Shown here piece by piece: positions 41,412 to 48,852 of a stretch of DNA of 64,000 nucleotides. The notes beneath the pieces are model-generated. The model was not told the origin of the DNA. It made no database searches and worked only from the letters and a program-made list of their open reading frames with translations. The first letter of the stretch is position 1; each line of letters begins with the position of its first letter. The stretch covers positions 186,001 to 250,000 of the forward strand of contig NZ_JASNWE010000004.1 of the NCBI RefSeq assembly GCF_030283145.1, given 5' to 3'. A program made the translations under genes and the position numbers. Source of the DNA: Actinomadura xylanilytica (GTDB lineage: Bacteria; Actinomycetota; Actinomycetes; Streptosporangiales; Streptosporangiaceae).

Positions 41412-42179
41412 TCACGCGGCGGGACGGGCGGCACGGGCCACCGCGAGGGCGCTTCCGGTCATCCACACCAGCAGCAGGGGGCCGGAGACGTAGGCCACGG
41501 GCGCCAGTGCGGGGACGAGCAGAAGGTACCCCAGACCCGAGACGGCGATCGACACGGCCAGCGCGAGCCCCGTCCAGCGGAGCCGGCGGGTCAGAACGGG
41601 CAGCGCGGTGAGGGCCAGGGCCGCGAGGAGGAACATCTTGGCGCCGTCGCCCCGGTTGGAGACCTCCAGGAGCGTGCCGGCCAGGCCGGTGTCGCCGTTC
41701 GGCACCGCCGACGCCGACAGCCACGCCCCGCACGTGAACTGGACGAGCGAGAGGAGCGCGGCGGCGAGGCCGAGCGCGCGGAGGGCCGTGGCGGTGCGGA
41801 CCGTGGCGGCGGCGCGGGCGAGGGCGAAGGAGATGACCGCGATGCCGATGGCGGGCAGTCCCTCGGAGAACAGGTACTGGGCGAAGAGGGCGCCCTCGCG
41901 GCCGGTGACGGTGTCGACGATGGCGGTGCCGGTGGCGTCCACGTCCAGCATCGGGGCGCCGACGAGCATGCTCGTGATCCACGAGGCGGAGAAGGCGACG
42001 CCGACGGCGCCGGTGAGGGTCCCGAGCGCGCGGAACCGCCCGCCGGTGCCGGTGCCCGTGGTGGCGGTGCCCGTGGTGGCGGTGCCCGTGGTGGCGGTGC
42101 CCGTGGTGGCGGTGCCCGTGGTGGCGGTGCCCGTGGTGGCGGTGCCCGTGGTGGCGGTGCCCGTGGTGGCGGTGGCCAT
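41412..42179 (-). CDS. Multi-pass membrane protein, possibly DUF4386-like
   Basis: 255 residues, six or seven hydrophobic helices, with the polar motif LEVSNRGDGAKMFLLA between two of them (DUF4386-like; my placement is tentative). The N-terminal 47 residues are a Thr/Ala/Gly tract made of eight TATTG units, coded by a 15-bp repeat. ATG at 42179 follows AGGGAGA. First gene of a two-gene unit with the TetR gene. Efflux or stress-related function is possible; nothing in the sequence shows it directly. Confidence 0.75.
   Translation of the reverse strand: MATATTGTATTGTATTGTATTGTATTGTATTGTATTGTATTGTGTGGRFRALGTLTGAVGVAFSASWITSMLVGAPMLDVDATGTAIVDTVTGREGALFAQYLFSEGLPAIGIAVISFALARAAATVRTATALRALGLAAALLSLVQFTCGAWLSASAVPNGDTGLAGTLLEVSNRGDGAKMFLLAALALTALPVLTRRLRWTGLALAVSIAVSGLGYLLLVPALAPVAYVSGPLLLVWMTGSALAVARAARPAA
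42052..42173. repeat. 15-bp tandem repeat x8 at the 5' end of the membrane-protein gene
   Basis: Eight near-perfect GTGGCGGTGCCCGTG units (other strand codes TATTG). Period 15 keeps the frame, so copy number changes alter only the length of the N-terminal tract. Confidence 0.9.
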
Positions 42180-42199
42180 GGTCTCTCCCTGGAGCCGTT

Positions 42200-42236
42200 G
42201 GTTAATGCGATTAACCTCAAGTTAATCGCACTAACC
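42200..42236. promoter_or_regulatory. 37-bp dyad operator for the TetR/membrane-protein unit
   Basis: GGTTAATGCGATTAAC (42200-42215), spacer CTCAA, then GTTAATCGCACTAACC (42221-42236): 15 of 16 arm bases pair. The left arm is itself a palindrome, GTTAAT-GCG-ATTAAC. Two adjacent TetR dimers could bind. It sits 20 bp before the gene start. Confidence 0.8.
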
Positions 42237-42694
42237 AAGATGCGCAAGGGGGCCGGCGCGGACAGCCCGCCCACCGCTCGGCAGGGGACGGCCACCCCGG
42301 GGCTCGGGCGGCTCCGGGCACCCCCTTCTCCCCAGCCGCAACTCCGGCGCGTTCCCTGGGCCATTCGCACCTCGGCGACACCGAGGGCACTTGCCTATAT
42401 CTTGCCGGCGCCCGCGCATATCCATGACCTTTTTCCTTCGGATTGAACTCGCCCATAATTGGGAATATCCGATAGCAAAGGATCGGACGGCGCAAGACGG
42501 CACGGCAGCCGCGAAGATGGGCGCGACCAGGGCTTTCCGGTTCATGATGCCTGCGCACTCCGGCCGGGGGCTCATCACGAGCGGGCGGCCCGGCCGAGGA
42601 GCAATTCAGCCGCCGGGCTCGACGGAGCCGCTGACGGCGCTCCCCCTTCTGAGGGCCGGACCCACCTAACCGGCCGTTCGCGAAAGGTCCCGCA
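42237..42694. promoter_or_regulatory. 458-bp divergent spacer
   Basis: Between the dyad and the secreted esterase. An AT-richer block at 42390-42490 may hold the esterase promoter. I see no gene or RNA element; short frames here have poor codon composition. Confidence 0.45.
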
Positions 42695-43684
42695 TTGGGC
42701 CGTCATTCCACCCCGGCCGCGCTGTTCGGGGTTCTCATCCTGCTCATCCCGCTCGTCATCACTGGCCCTGCGGCCGCGCCCGCGTCCGCCCGTCCGAGGG
42801 TGGCCGCGGACGGGGCCGCGGTCGTCGCCGAGACGGCCGCCGGGCCGCGCGCGCTGGACCTGACGGTCCAGTCGCCGGCCATGGGCGGGCGGCAGAAGGT
42901 GCGGCTGCTGCTCCCGCCCGGCTGGGCGCGGGACGCCGCCCGCACCTGGCCCGTGCTGTGGCTGCTGCACGGCGGCGTCGACGACTACACCGCCTGGACG
43001 CGCGACACCGACGTCGAACGGCTCACCGCCCGCTCGGGCGTCCTGGTCGTCATGCCGAACGGCGGCTCGTGCGGCAACTACTCCGACTGGTGGAACTACG
43101 GGCGGGGCGGGCCGCCCGGCTGGGAGAGCTTCCACATGACCGAGCTGCGGCAGATCCTGGAGCGCGGCTACCGAGCTGGGACGGAGCAGGTGATCGCCGG
43201 CAACTCCATGGGCGGCCTCGGCGCGATGCTGTACGCGGCGCGGTTCCCCGGGGCGTTCCGGGCCGCGGCGTCGTTCAGCGGCTACCTGCACACCCTGGAC
43301 GGCCACCGGCCGGGGGACGATTCGACGGGCTGGGGGCCGTCGTTCTCGTGCCCCGGCACCGACTGGCGGCGGGTCTGGGGCGACCCCGACGACCAGGCCG
43401 CGGTCTGGCACGCGCACAACCCGTACGACCTGGCCGGACGGCTGCGCGGCGTGCGGCTGTGGGTGGCCGCCGGCAACGGCGAGCGCGGGCCGCTCGGCCG
43501 GCTGCCCTTCACCGACCCGGTGGAGGCCGCCGCCGGCGGCCAGGCCCGCGCGTTCGCCGGGCGGCTGGAGGCGCTGGGCATCCCGGTGACCACGGACTTC
43601 TACGACGGGCAGCACGACTGGCCGTACTGGCAGCGCGAGCTGCACCGCGCCTACCCGGCGCTGCTCCAGGCCCTCGGCGCCTGA
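42695..43684 (+). CDS. Secreted alpha/beta-hydrolase esterase (Esterase D / antigen 85-like)
   Basis: 329 residues with a Sec signal peptide (LFGVLILLIPLVITG, cleavage near ASA-RP). The mature enzyme has an alpha/beta-hydrolase fold: oxyanion region WLLHGGVDDYTAWT, nucleophile elbow AGNSMGGLGAML, and catalytic His in YDGQHDWPYWQREL; the acid is probably Asp in the FTDPVEA block. VMPNGGSCGNYSDWW is typical of the esterase D/antigen 85 group, which includes mycolyl-transferases and feruloyl or S-formylglutathione esterases. Actual substrate unknown. TTG start at 42695 with AAAGG at 42683-42687. Confidence 0.85.
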   Translation: MGRHSTPAALFGVLILLIPLVITGPAAAPASARPRVAADGAAVVAETAAGPRALDLTVQSPAMGGRQKVRLLLPPGWARDAARTWPVLWLLHGGVDDYTAWTRDTDVERLTARSGVLVVMPNGGSCGNYSDWWNYGRGGPPGWESFHMTELRQILERGYRAGTEQVIAGNSMGGLGAMLYAARFPGAFRAAASFSGYLHTLDGHRPGDDSTGWGPSFSCPGTDWRRVWGDPDDQAAVWHAHNPYDLAGRLRGVRLWVAAGNGERGPLGRLPFTDPVEAAAGGQARAFAGRLEALGIPVTTDFYDGQHDWPYWQRELHRAYPALLQALGA

Positions 43685-43717
43685 CGCCTGTGCAGTGCCC
43701 CGGAAAGAGAGCGGCGG

Positions 43718-44350
43718 TCAGGCCGGCTTCTTCTCGAGCCGGGGGAACTCGCCGTTCAGCCGTCCGTCGATGAACTCCTCGAACTCGGGGAGGTCGTCGC
43801 GGCGGCGGCGCAGGATCTCCAGGGAGCCCGTCCACAGGCTGTTCACGAGGCCGTCCACGCCCGCCCGGCGCACGCCGCGCGCCGGGTCGTCGAGGGCGCG
43901 TTCGAACACCTCCAGCAGGCGGACGTCGTCGGCCAGCAGCGCGCAACCGGGGTGGTCAGGGTCTTCGGGCGCCCCCACGGCGGCTTTCCGGGCCAGGCCG
44001 AACTGCCGGAACGCCAGCGCCTGCACGGCGCGCATCCGGTCCAGTGCGGCGGACGCGGTGCGGGCCCGCTCGAGGAGGGCCTCCAGGGTCTCCAGGCCCA
44101 GCTCGCCGGCGAGCCGTTCGGCGAACGCCTCCGGTTCGGCCTCCACGAGGCGGAGGCCGGTGCGGTGGTCCTCGATCAACGTCACGTACCCGTCCCCGTC
44201 CCCCTCTCCGACCTGCCAGCTCCAGTAGCGGGGGCCGCCGACGGTGCGCGGCACGTCCGCCGCGAGGGTCCAGCCCTCGGCGGCGGCGTGCTCGTGCACG
44301 CGCGCGGAGGGGGTACCGGCGGGCAGCGTCCCTTCCCTCGGCTCACTCAT
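43718..44350 (-). CDS. Unknown cytoplasmic protein, coupled to upstream gene
   Basis: 210 residues, no signal or membrane segment. Contains SWQVGEGDGDGYVTLIEDHR near the start, LETLEALLERARTASAALDR and a C-terminal helical block DLPEFEEFIDGRLNGEFP. I recognise no family. Its start overlaps the 3' end of the longer unknown gene by 8 bp, so the two are translationally coupled and probably act together. Confidence 0.7.
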   Translation of the reverse strand: MSEPREGTLPAGTPSARVHEHAAAEGWTLAADVPRTVGGPRYWSWQVGEGDGDGYVTLIEDHRTGLRLVEAEPEAFAERLAGELGLETLEALLERARTASAALDRMRAVQALAFRQFGLARKAAVGAPEDPDHPGCALLADDVRLLEVFERALDDPARGVRRAGVDGLVNSLWTGSLEILRRRRDDLPEFEEFIDGRLNGEFPRLEKKPA

Positions 44351-45584
44351 CGTCGCCGTCCTCGTCCTCGTCCTCGTCGCCCCAGTCCGCGCCTTCCTCG
44401 AAGAGGTCGCGGTGCGCGTCGCCGGTCCCTCTGTCGAGGATCCGGTGGACCTGCTCGGCCATCTGCTCGTCGGGCTCGGTGAGCAGGAGCTCCTCCAGGA
44501 GGAACTCCAGGTTGTAGTTCAGCGCGAACGTCATCAGCGGCGCCCGGACGCCCGGGTCGCGGTGCGCGAAGTGCGGCCGGAGCCGTTCGGCGGCGTCGAG
44601 GTCGCCGTGCGCGAGGGCGACCGCGATCTCCATCTTCCCGAGCACGTGCCCGGGGTCCTCCTCCACCGCCAGCTCCCGCTCCCAGACCTCCAGGGTCTGG
44701 AAGTCGAAGCCGATGAGCGCGCCCACCACGTCCACCGGGAGGTCGGTGGGGAACGCCGAGCCGAACTCGGCGTTCATCCGCTCGATCACCTCCGGGTTGG
44801 GATTGGGCCGGTAGCGCGCCTCGGCCACGAAGATCCGGCCCATGTGCGCCTCGATGCTCACGTACGACCCGGACGCCGAAGTGCGCCACGTCATCGACGG
44901 CACTCCGGGGCTCTGCTCGCGGCACTCCCTGAACCGCGCCATCGCCTGGAGCGGCGAAAGCGCCTCGTCGGGGGACGGGTCGTCGAGGATCGCGCTCCCC
45001 CACGACTGCACCTCGGTGAAGGTGTTCATCGTGTAGTAGCGGTCGAGCTCGAGGCCGTCGATGGGGCCGAACGTGCCGTCGTAGACGTTGGGCACGCCGA
45101 TCTGGTGGGCGTATCCCAGGAATCCGCGGGCGGTCTTCGGGAGGGTGACCCGGGTGGGCCTCGGCGTGGGGAACAGGCCGCCGAGGGCGCCGCGCATCCC
45201 GTCGACCGTGGTGCCCGCCGGGATCCACAGGAACGTCGGGTAGGAGGCCGATGGGGCCAGGAGCAGCCCGTCCGGTTCGCGGGTGTCGACGAACCAGGCC
45301 GCCTCGTACTCGAAGCCGTTCGTGCCCGCGTACCCGGGGCCGGACGCGACGCGCAGCATGTGCGGGCGGTGCTCCCGGACGTGCCCGATCGTCGCATCGG
45401 TGTGCATGATGCCGTCGCTGACGTGCTCTTCCTCGCGCTCGGCCTCCTCGCGCAGGGCGGACTCGTCCGGCCAGGCGATCCCGAGCGCCGCCGCGCCCGG
45501 ATCGGCCCGGAGCCGGACGAGCCAGTCCGGCGGGTCGCCCGCCAGGCGCGCCGCCGCGCGCCCGGCCCTCTTGATCGTCGTCAT
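44343..45584 (-). CDS. Unknown cytoplasmic protein with acidic tail
   Basis: 413 residues. Aromatic-rich middle (GYAGTNGFEYEAAWFVD, YYTMNTFTEVQSWG, TWRTSASGSYVSIEAHMGR) suggests a beta-rich domain, followed by helices and a C-terminal tail of Asp and Glu (DWGDEDEDEDGDDE). No recognised family, signal peptide or catalytic motif. ATG at 45584. First gene of the coupled pair; function unassigned. Confidence 0.7.
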   Translation of the reverse strand: MTTIKRAGRAAARLAGDPPDWLVRLRADPGAAALGIAWPDESALREEAEREEEHVSDGIMHTDATIGHVREHRPHMLRVASGPGYAGTNGFEYEAAWFVDTREPDGLLLAPSASYPTFLWIPAGTTVDGMRGALGGLFPTPRPTRVTLPKTARGFLGYAHQIGVPNVYDGTFGPIDGLELDRYYTMNTFTEVQSWGSAILDDPSPDEALSPLQAMARFRECREQSPGVPSMTWRTSASGSYVSIEAHMGRIFVAEARYRPNPNPEVIERMNAEFGSAFPTDLPVDVVGALIGFDFQTLEVWERELAVEEDPGHVLGKMEIAVALAHGDLDAAERLRPHFAHRDPGVRAPLMTFALNYNLEFLLEELLLTEPDEQMAEQVHRILDRGTGDAHRDLFEEGADWGDEDEDEDGDDE

Positions 45585-45672
45585 GGATGAACCGGCCGAT
45601 CCTCGTTGATCATGGATTCCGACCCGGAAGGACTATCACGCGGTACGGACGGTTTCCGGGGGAATCGCGATC

Positions 45673-46566
45673 TCAGCCGGTGCTGCTGTAGTGCTGGAGG
45701 TACAGGAAGATCTTCTTCCAGCCGGACCCCACGTTCAGGACGTGCAGCCGCCCGCCGGCCGGCCCGAGGTCGACGGCCGCGATGCCCTCGACCTCGTCGT
45801 CCGGCTCGACGTCCTGGTGGAACTGCCAGGAGACCGCGCCGGACGCCGGGTCGATCGAGTACACCGACTTGTCGCCGGTGATGTCGACCGAGGCCCACAG
45901 CAGGCCCCCCGACATCGCCGCGCCCTGGATCCGGCTGAGCGGCCGGGACAGCTTCACCGTCTTCACCACCGGCAGCTCGGTCCCGGCGGGCGCGGTGAGC
46001 AGCGCGTCCAGGCTGAACGCCACCAGCCGGTCGGTGCCCTGCGCGGCGTCCTGGTCCCAGGCGGCGGTGTAGACGAGCCCGGCGGAGGCGTCCACCGCCA
46101 CCCAGGGCACACCGCCGGGCAGCGGCGCGAGCGGCAGCCGCACGTACCGGCCCGTGTAGGACAGGTCGTCCGCGCTGTAGAGCGCGATCAGCGGATTCTT
46201 GTAGTCGTTGCCGCCGTCTTCGAGCGGGGCGACGACCAGGCCGTCGTGGTAGTCGATGTCGCCGATGTGGTCGGACTTGTAGGTGCCGCTGAGGGCGCCG
46301 GGGATCGCGGCGGCGCTCGACGTGAGCTGGCGGTCGCCGTCGATGGTGGTCTTCGCCAGGCTCCACGTGCCCGAGTAGTAGAAGCTGGCGCCGTCGGTCG
46401 CGATGCCCTGCCCGCGCTCGAGGGCGGTGACGCCCGTCCACCGCGAGTAGTCGGACGTGCGGGTCCAGGTGGCCGCGAACGCCGCCGGCGCCGCGGACGG
46501 CACCGCGACGCCGACCGCCAGGGCGGCGGCGGCCACCGCTCCCGTCCGGGAGTGCGGAAGTCTCAT
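45673..46566 (-). CDS. Secreted beta-propeller-like protein
   Basis: 297 residues with a Sec signal peptide (AVAAAALAVGVAVPSAAPAAFA). The mature part is a run of beta-rich repeats of propeller style: GIATDGASFYYSGTWSLAKT, HIGDIDYHDGLVVAPLED, AGLVYTAAWDQ, AAMSGGLLWASVDITGD, EGIAAVDLGPAGGRLHVLN. Function unknown. It starts 1 nt after the stop of the SGNH lipase and has no ribosome site of its own, so the pair is coupled and both products are exported. Confidence 0.75.
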   Translation of the reverse strand: MRLPHSRTGAVAAAALAVGVAVPSAAPAAFAATWTRTSDYSRWTGVTALERGQGIATDGASFYYSGTWSLAKTTIDGDRQLTSSAAAIPGALSGTYKSDHIGDIDYHDGLVVAPLEDGGNDYKNPLIALYSADDLSYTGRYVRLPLAPLPGGVPWVAVDASAGLVYTAAWDQDAAQGTDRLVAFSLDALLTAPAGTELPVVKTVKLSRPLSRIQGAAMSGGLLWASVDITGDKSVYSIDPASGAVSWQFHQDVEPDDEVEGIAAVDLGPAGGRLHVLNVGSGWKKIFLYLQHYSSTG

Positions 46567-46567
46567 C

Positions 46568-47479
46568 TCAGGCCCCGATGCGGTCGCCGATGATGCGGGC
46601 GTAGTTCTCCTCGCCGCTCCGGTTCGGGTGGAGGGGCGCGGCGAGGTTGGTCGGCACGTAGCCCTCGATCCAGCGCTTCGAGGACGACTGGCACGTGTCG
46701 TGGCCCTGGCTGGGCCCGACGAGGTCGACGTAGGTGGCGCCGTGCGCGGCAGCCTGCCGCTCGATGACGCCGTTCATCAGGTTGACGCTCGCCTGGAGGT
46801 AGTCGGCGTCGACCGGGAGGACGGGCTGGGTGGGCCAGCAGCCGCCCGGCTTGATGTACAGGCCGTAGCCGGTGAGCACCACGCGCGCGTTGGGCGAGCG
46901 CTGGCGGATGCCGTCCAGGACGGCCGACAGCTTGGGCTCGAACTCCTTGACCCGCTCGGCGACCTTGTCGACGCCGCCCTCGGTGTAGTCGTCCTTGCAG
47001 GGCTTGGCGGTGGGGTCGACGCGGACGCAGTCCTGCGCGACGCCGACGAGGCCGGTGTCGTTGCCGCCGATGGTCATGGTGACCAGCGTGGTGTCGGCGC
47101 TGAGCGCGTCGAACTGCGGCGGTACGATGCCGGTCGACTGGCCGAGGACGCTGGTGTCCTGCGACTCGGTCATGTGCTTGGTCGACGCCCCGCTACAGGT
47201 GACGTCGCGGAAGGCGGCGGGGTCGATGCGGGCCTTCAGCTCGTGCGCGTAGTTGTGCGTGGAGCGCCCGCAGCCGATCGGGCCGGTGATGTCGGGGATC
47301 AGCGGGCCCGAGGCCATCGAGTCGCCGAGCGCGACGTACACGCCCGCCTGCCCGGTGTTCCCGGACGGCGCCGCCGCGACCGCGGGGGCGGCCGTCGCGA
47401 CGGTCAGGCCGGCGAGGGCGAACGTGCTCAGGGCGCCTTTGATCAGGCGGCGCTTCGTCGGGGTGTACGAAGGGATCAC
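46568..47479 (-). CDS. Secreted SGNH/GDSL hydrolase
   Basis: 303 residues. GTG at 47479 follows GGGAGAGG. Twin-arginine-like export signal TKRRLIKGALSTFALAGLTV with AAPAVAA cleavage. Hydrolase blocks: VALGDSMASG (Ser nucleophile, near residue 52), GPIGCGRSTHNYAHEL, MTIGGNDTGL, and the C-terminal His/Asp region TNLAAPLHPNRSGEE. Eight Cys suggest disulfides, as in the Streptomyces secreted lipases of this type. Probably hydrolyses esters outside the cell. Divergent from the PucR-type regulator (100-bp gap), a possible regulator of it. Confidence 0.9.
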   Translation of the reverse strand: MIPSYTPTKRRLIKGALSTFALAGLTVATAAPAVAAAPSGNTGQAGVYVALGDSMASGPLIPDITGPIGCGRSTHNYAHELKARIDPAAFRDVTCSGASTKHMTESQDTSVLGQSTGIVPPQFDALSADTTLVTMTIGGNDTGLVGVAQDCVRVDPTAKPCKDDYTEGGVDKVAERVKEFEPKLSAVLDGIRQRSPNARVVLTGYGLYIKPGGCWPTQPVLPVDADYLQASVNLMNGVIERQAAAHGATYVDLVGPSQGHDTCQSSSKRWIEGYVPTNLAAPLHPNRSGEENYARIIGDRIGA

Positions 47480-47579
47480 GGTGCCTCTCCCGGCTGTCGT
47501 GGACGACGTCGCCGCGATCATGCAATCTTGGGAGAAAACGTGCAATTGGCCTGAAAAGCAGACTTTCCCGGGAGCCGTT

Positions 47580-48824
47580 GTGTCGGACGACAAAGGCGGG
47601 GAACCGGCGGCGGCACCCCCGCTGCGCGTGGCCGGACGGCCCATCGCGGGCCACCTGCGCGCCCGTGCCCCGGACCTCACCCGCCGCGTGGTCGAGCGGC
47701 TGCTGGCCGAGCTGCCGGTCTACGCCGAGCTCCCCCCGGAGGAGGTCGTCGGCGACATCGCCGGGGTCGTCCAGCACAGCCTGCGGCAGTTCGCCGACAT
47801 CCTGGAGCGGCGCCGCCCCGCCGGGGACGGCGAGCTCGCCCGGCAGCGCGACTCCGCGGCCCAGCGTGCGGAGGAGGGCGTCCCGCTGGACGCGATCCTC
47901 ACCGCATACCAGATCGGCGTGGCGATGGGCTGGGACGAGGTCGCCACCGGCGCCGAGCCCGGCGACCTGGCCGACTTCCAGGAGGCGCTGGGGTACCTGA
48001 TGGACTTCCAGCGGAAGCTGACCACGGCCGTCAGCGGCGCCTACCTGGAGGTGCGGCAGATCCTCGACCAGCAGGAGCACGGCGGCCGGCAGGCGCTGAT
48101 GACGGCGCTGCTCGCCGGTGAGCCGGTCGACTCGGTCGCGCCGCGCACCGGCCTGCGCGTCGCGGACCGGTACGTCGTGATGACGCTGGCGTTCACCCCG
48201 CACCCGGACGAGAAGGGCCCCGGGCCGCGGGCCAGGGTCGCGGCCCGCCGCAAGGTCCGCCGCGTCCGGACGGTGCTGGACCGCTTCGCGGGCGGGCCCG
48301 CGCTGACCGCGCTGGACAGCTCGGGCGGCACCGCCCTGCTGCCCGTCCCCGCGTCCCCTTCGTGGGCGGCGCTGCGCGAGCTGATCGCGCGGGCCGGCGA
48401 GGCCGCCGACACGGTCGTCACCGCGGCGGCGGAGATCGCGGCGCCCGCCGGGATCCCCGCCGCCGTCACCCAGTGCGCCGAGGTCATGGACCTGGTGCAC
48501 CGCACCGGCCGGGCGCCCGGCCTGCACCGGCTCGCCGACGTCCTGCTCGACTACCAGCTCAGCCGCCCGAGCGAGGCGCTCGCGGGCCTGGCCGGGCTGC
48601 TCGCGCCGCTGGACTGCAAGCCCGAGCTCCGGCACACGCTGGAGTGCTACCTGGCCTGCGAGCTGGACCGCCGCGAGACCGCGGCGGCCCTGCACGTCCA
48701 TCCGAACACGGTGGCCTACCGCGTCCGCCGCATCGGCGAGCTGACCGGCCTGGATCCCGCCCGTCCCACCGACGTGCAGCTCATCAACGCCGCCCTCGTG
48801 GCGCGCCGCTCGCTCGGCGAGTGA
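47580..48824 (+). CDS. PucR/CdaR-family transcriptional regulator
   Basis: 414 residues. N-terminal helical sensory part (RVVERLLAELPVYAELPPEE, QRDSAAQRAEEGVPLDAILT, VAMGWDEV), a middle GGDEF-like CdaR region, and the C-terminal PucR HTH: LECYLACELDRRETAAAL, HVHPNTVAYRVRRIGELTG. GTG at 47580 follows GGGAG at five bases; an ATG at 47520 is in frame but poorly placed. TGCAAT occurs twice, 20 bp apart (47521 and 47541), in the divergent gap. Family members respond to small metabolites; the target may be the lipase-propeller unit. Confidence 0.87.
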   Translation: MSDDKGGEPAAAPPLRVAGRPIAGHLRARAPDLTRRVVERLLAELPVYAELPPEEVVGDIAGVVQHSLRQFADILERRRPAGDGELARQRDSAAQRAEEGVPLDAILTAYQIGVAMGWDEVATGAEPGDLADFQEALGYLMDFQRKLTTAVSGAYLEVRQILDQQEHGGRQALMTALLAGEPVDSVAPRTGLRVADRYVVMTLAFTPHPDEKGPGPRARVAARRKVRRVRTVLDRFAGGPALTALDSSGGTALLPVPASPSWAALRELIARAGEAADTVVTAAAEIAAPAGIPAAVTQCAEVMDLVHRTGRAPGLHRLADVLLDYQLSRPSEALAGLAGLLAPLDCKPELRHTLECYLACELDRRETAAALHVHPNTVAYRVRRIGELTGLDPARPTDVQLINAALVARRSLGE

Positions 48825-48852
48825 CGCACCAGGGGCCTCAGGAGGCGGGGGC

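Noticed and set aside
42217..42558. A 113-codon minus-strand frame in the spacer near the esterase
   Set aside because: Crosses the dyad operator and an AT-richer block; product Arg/Pro-rich without domains.
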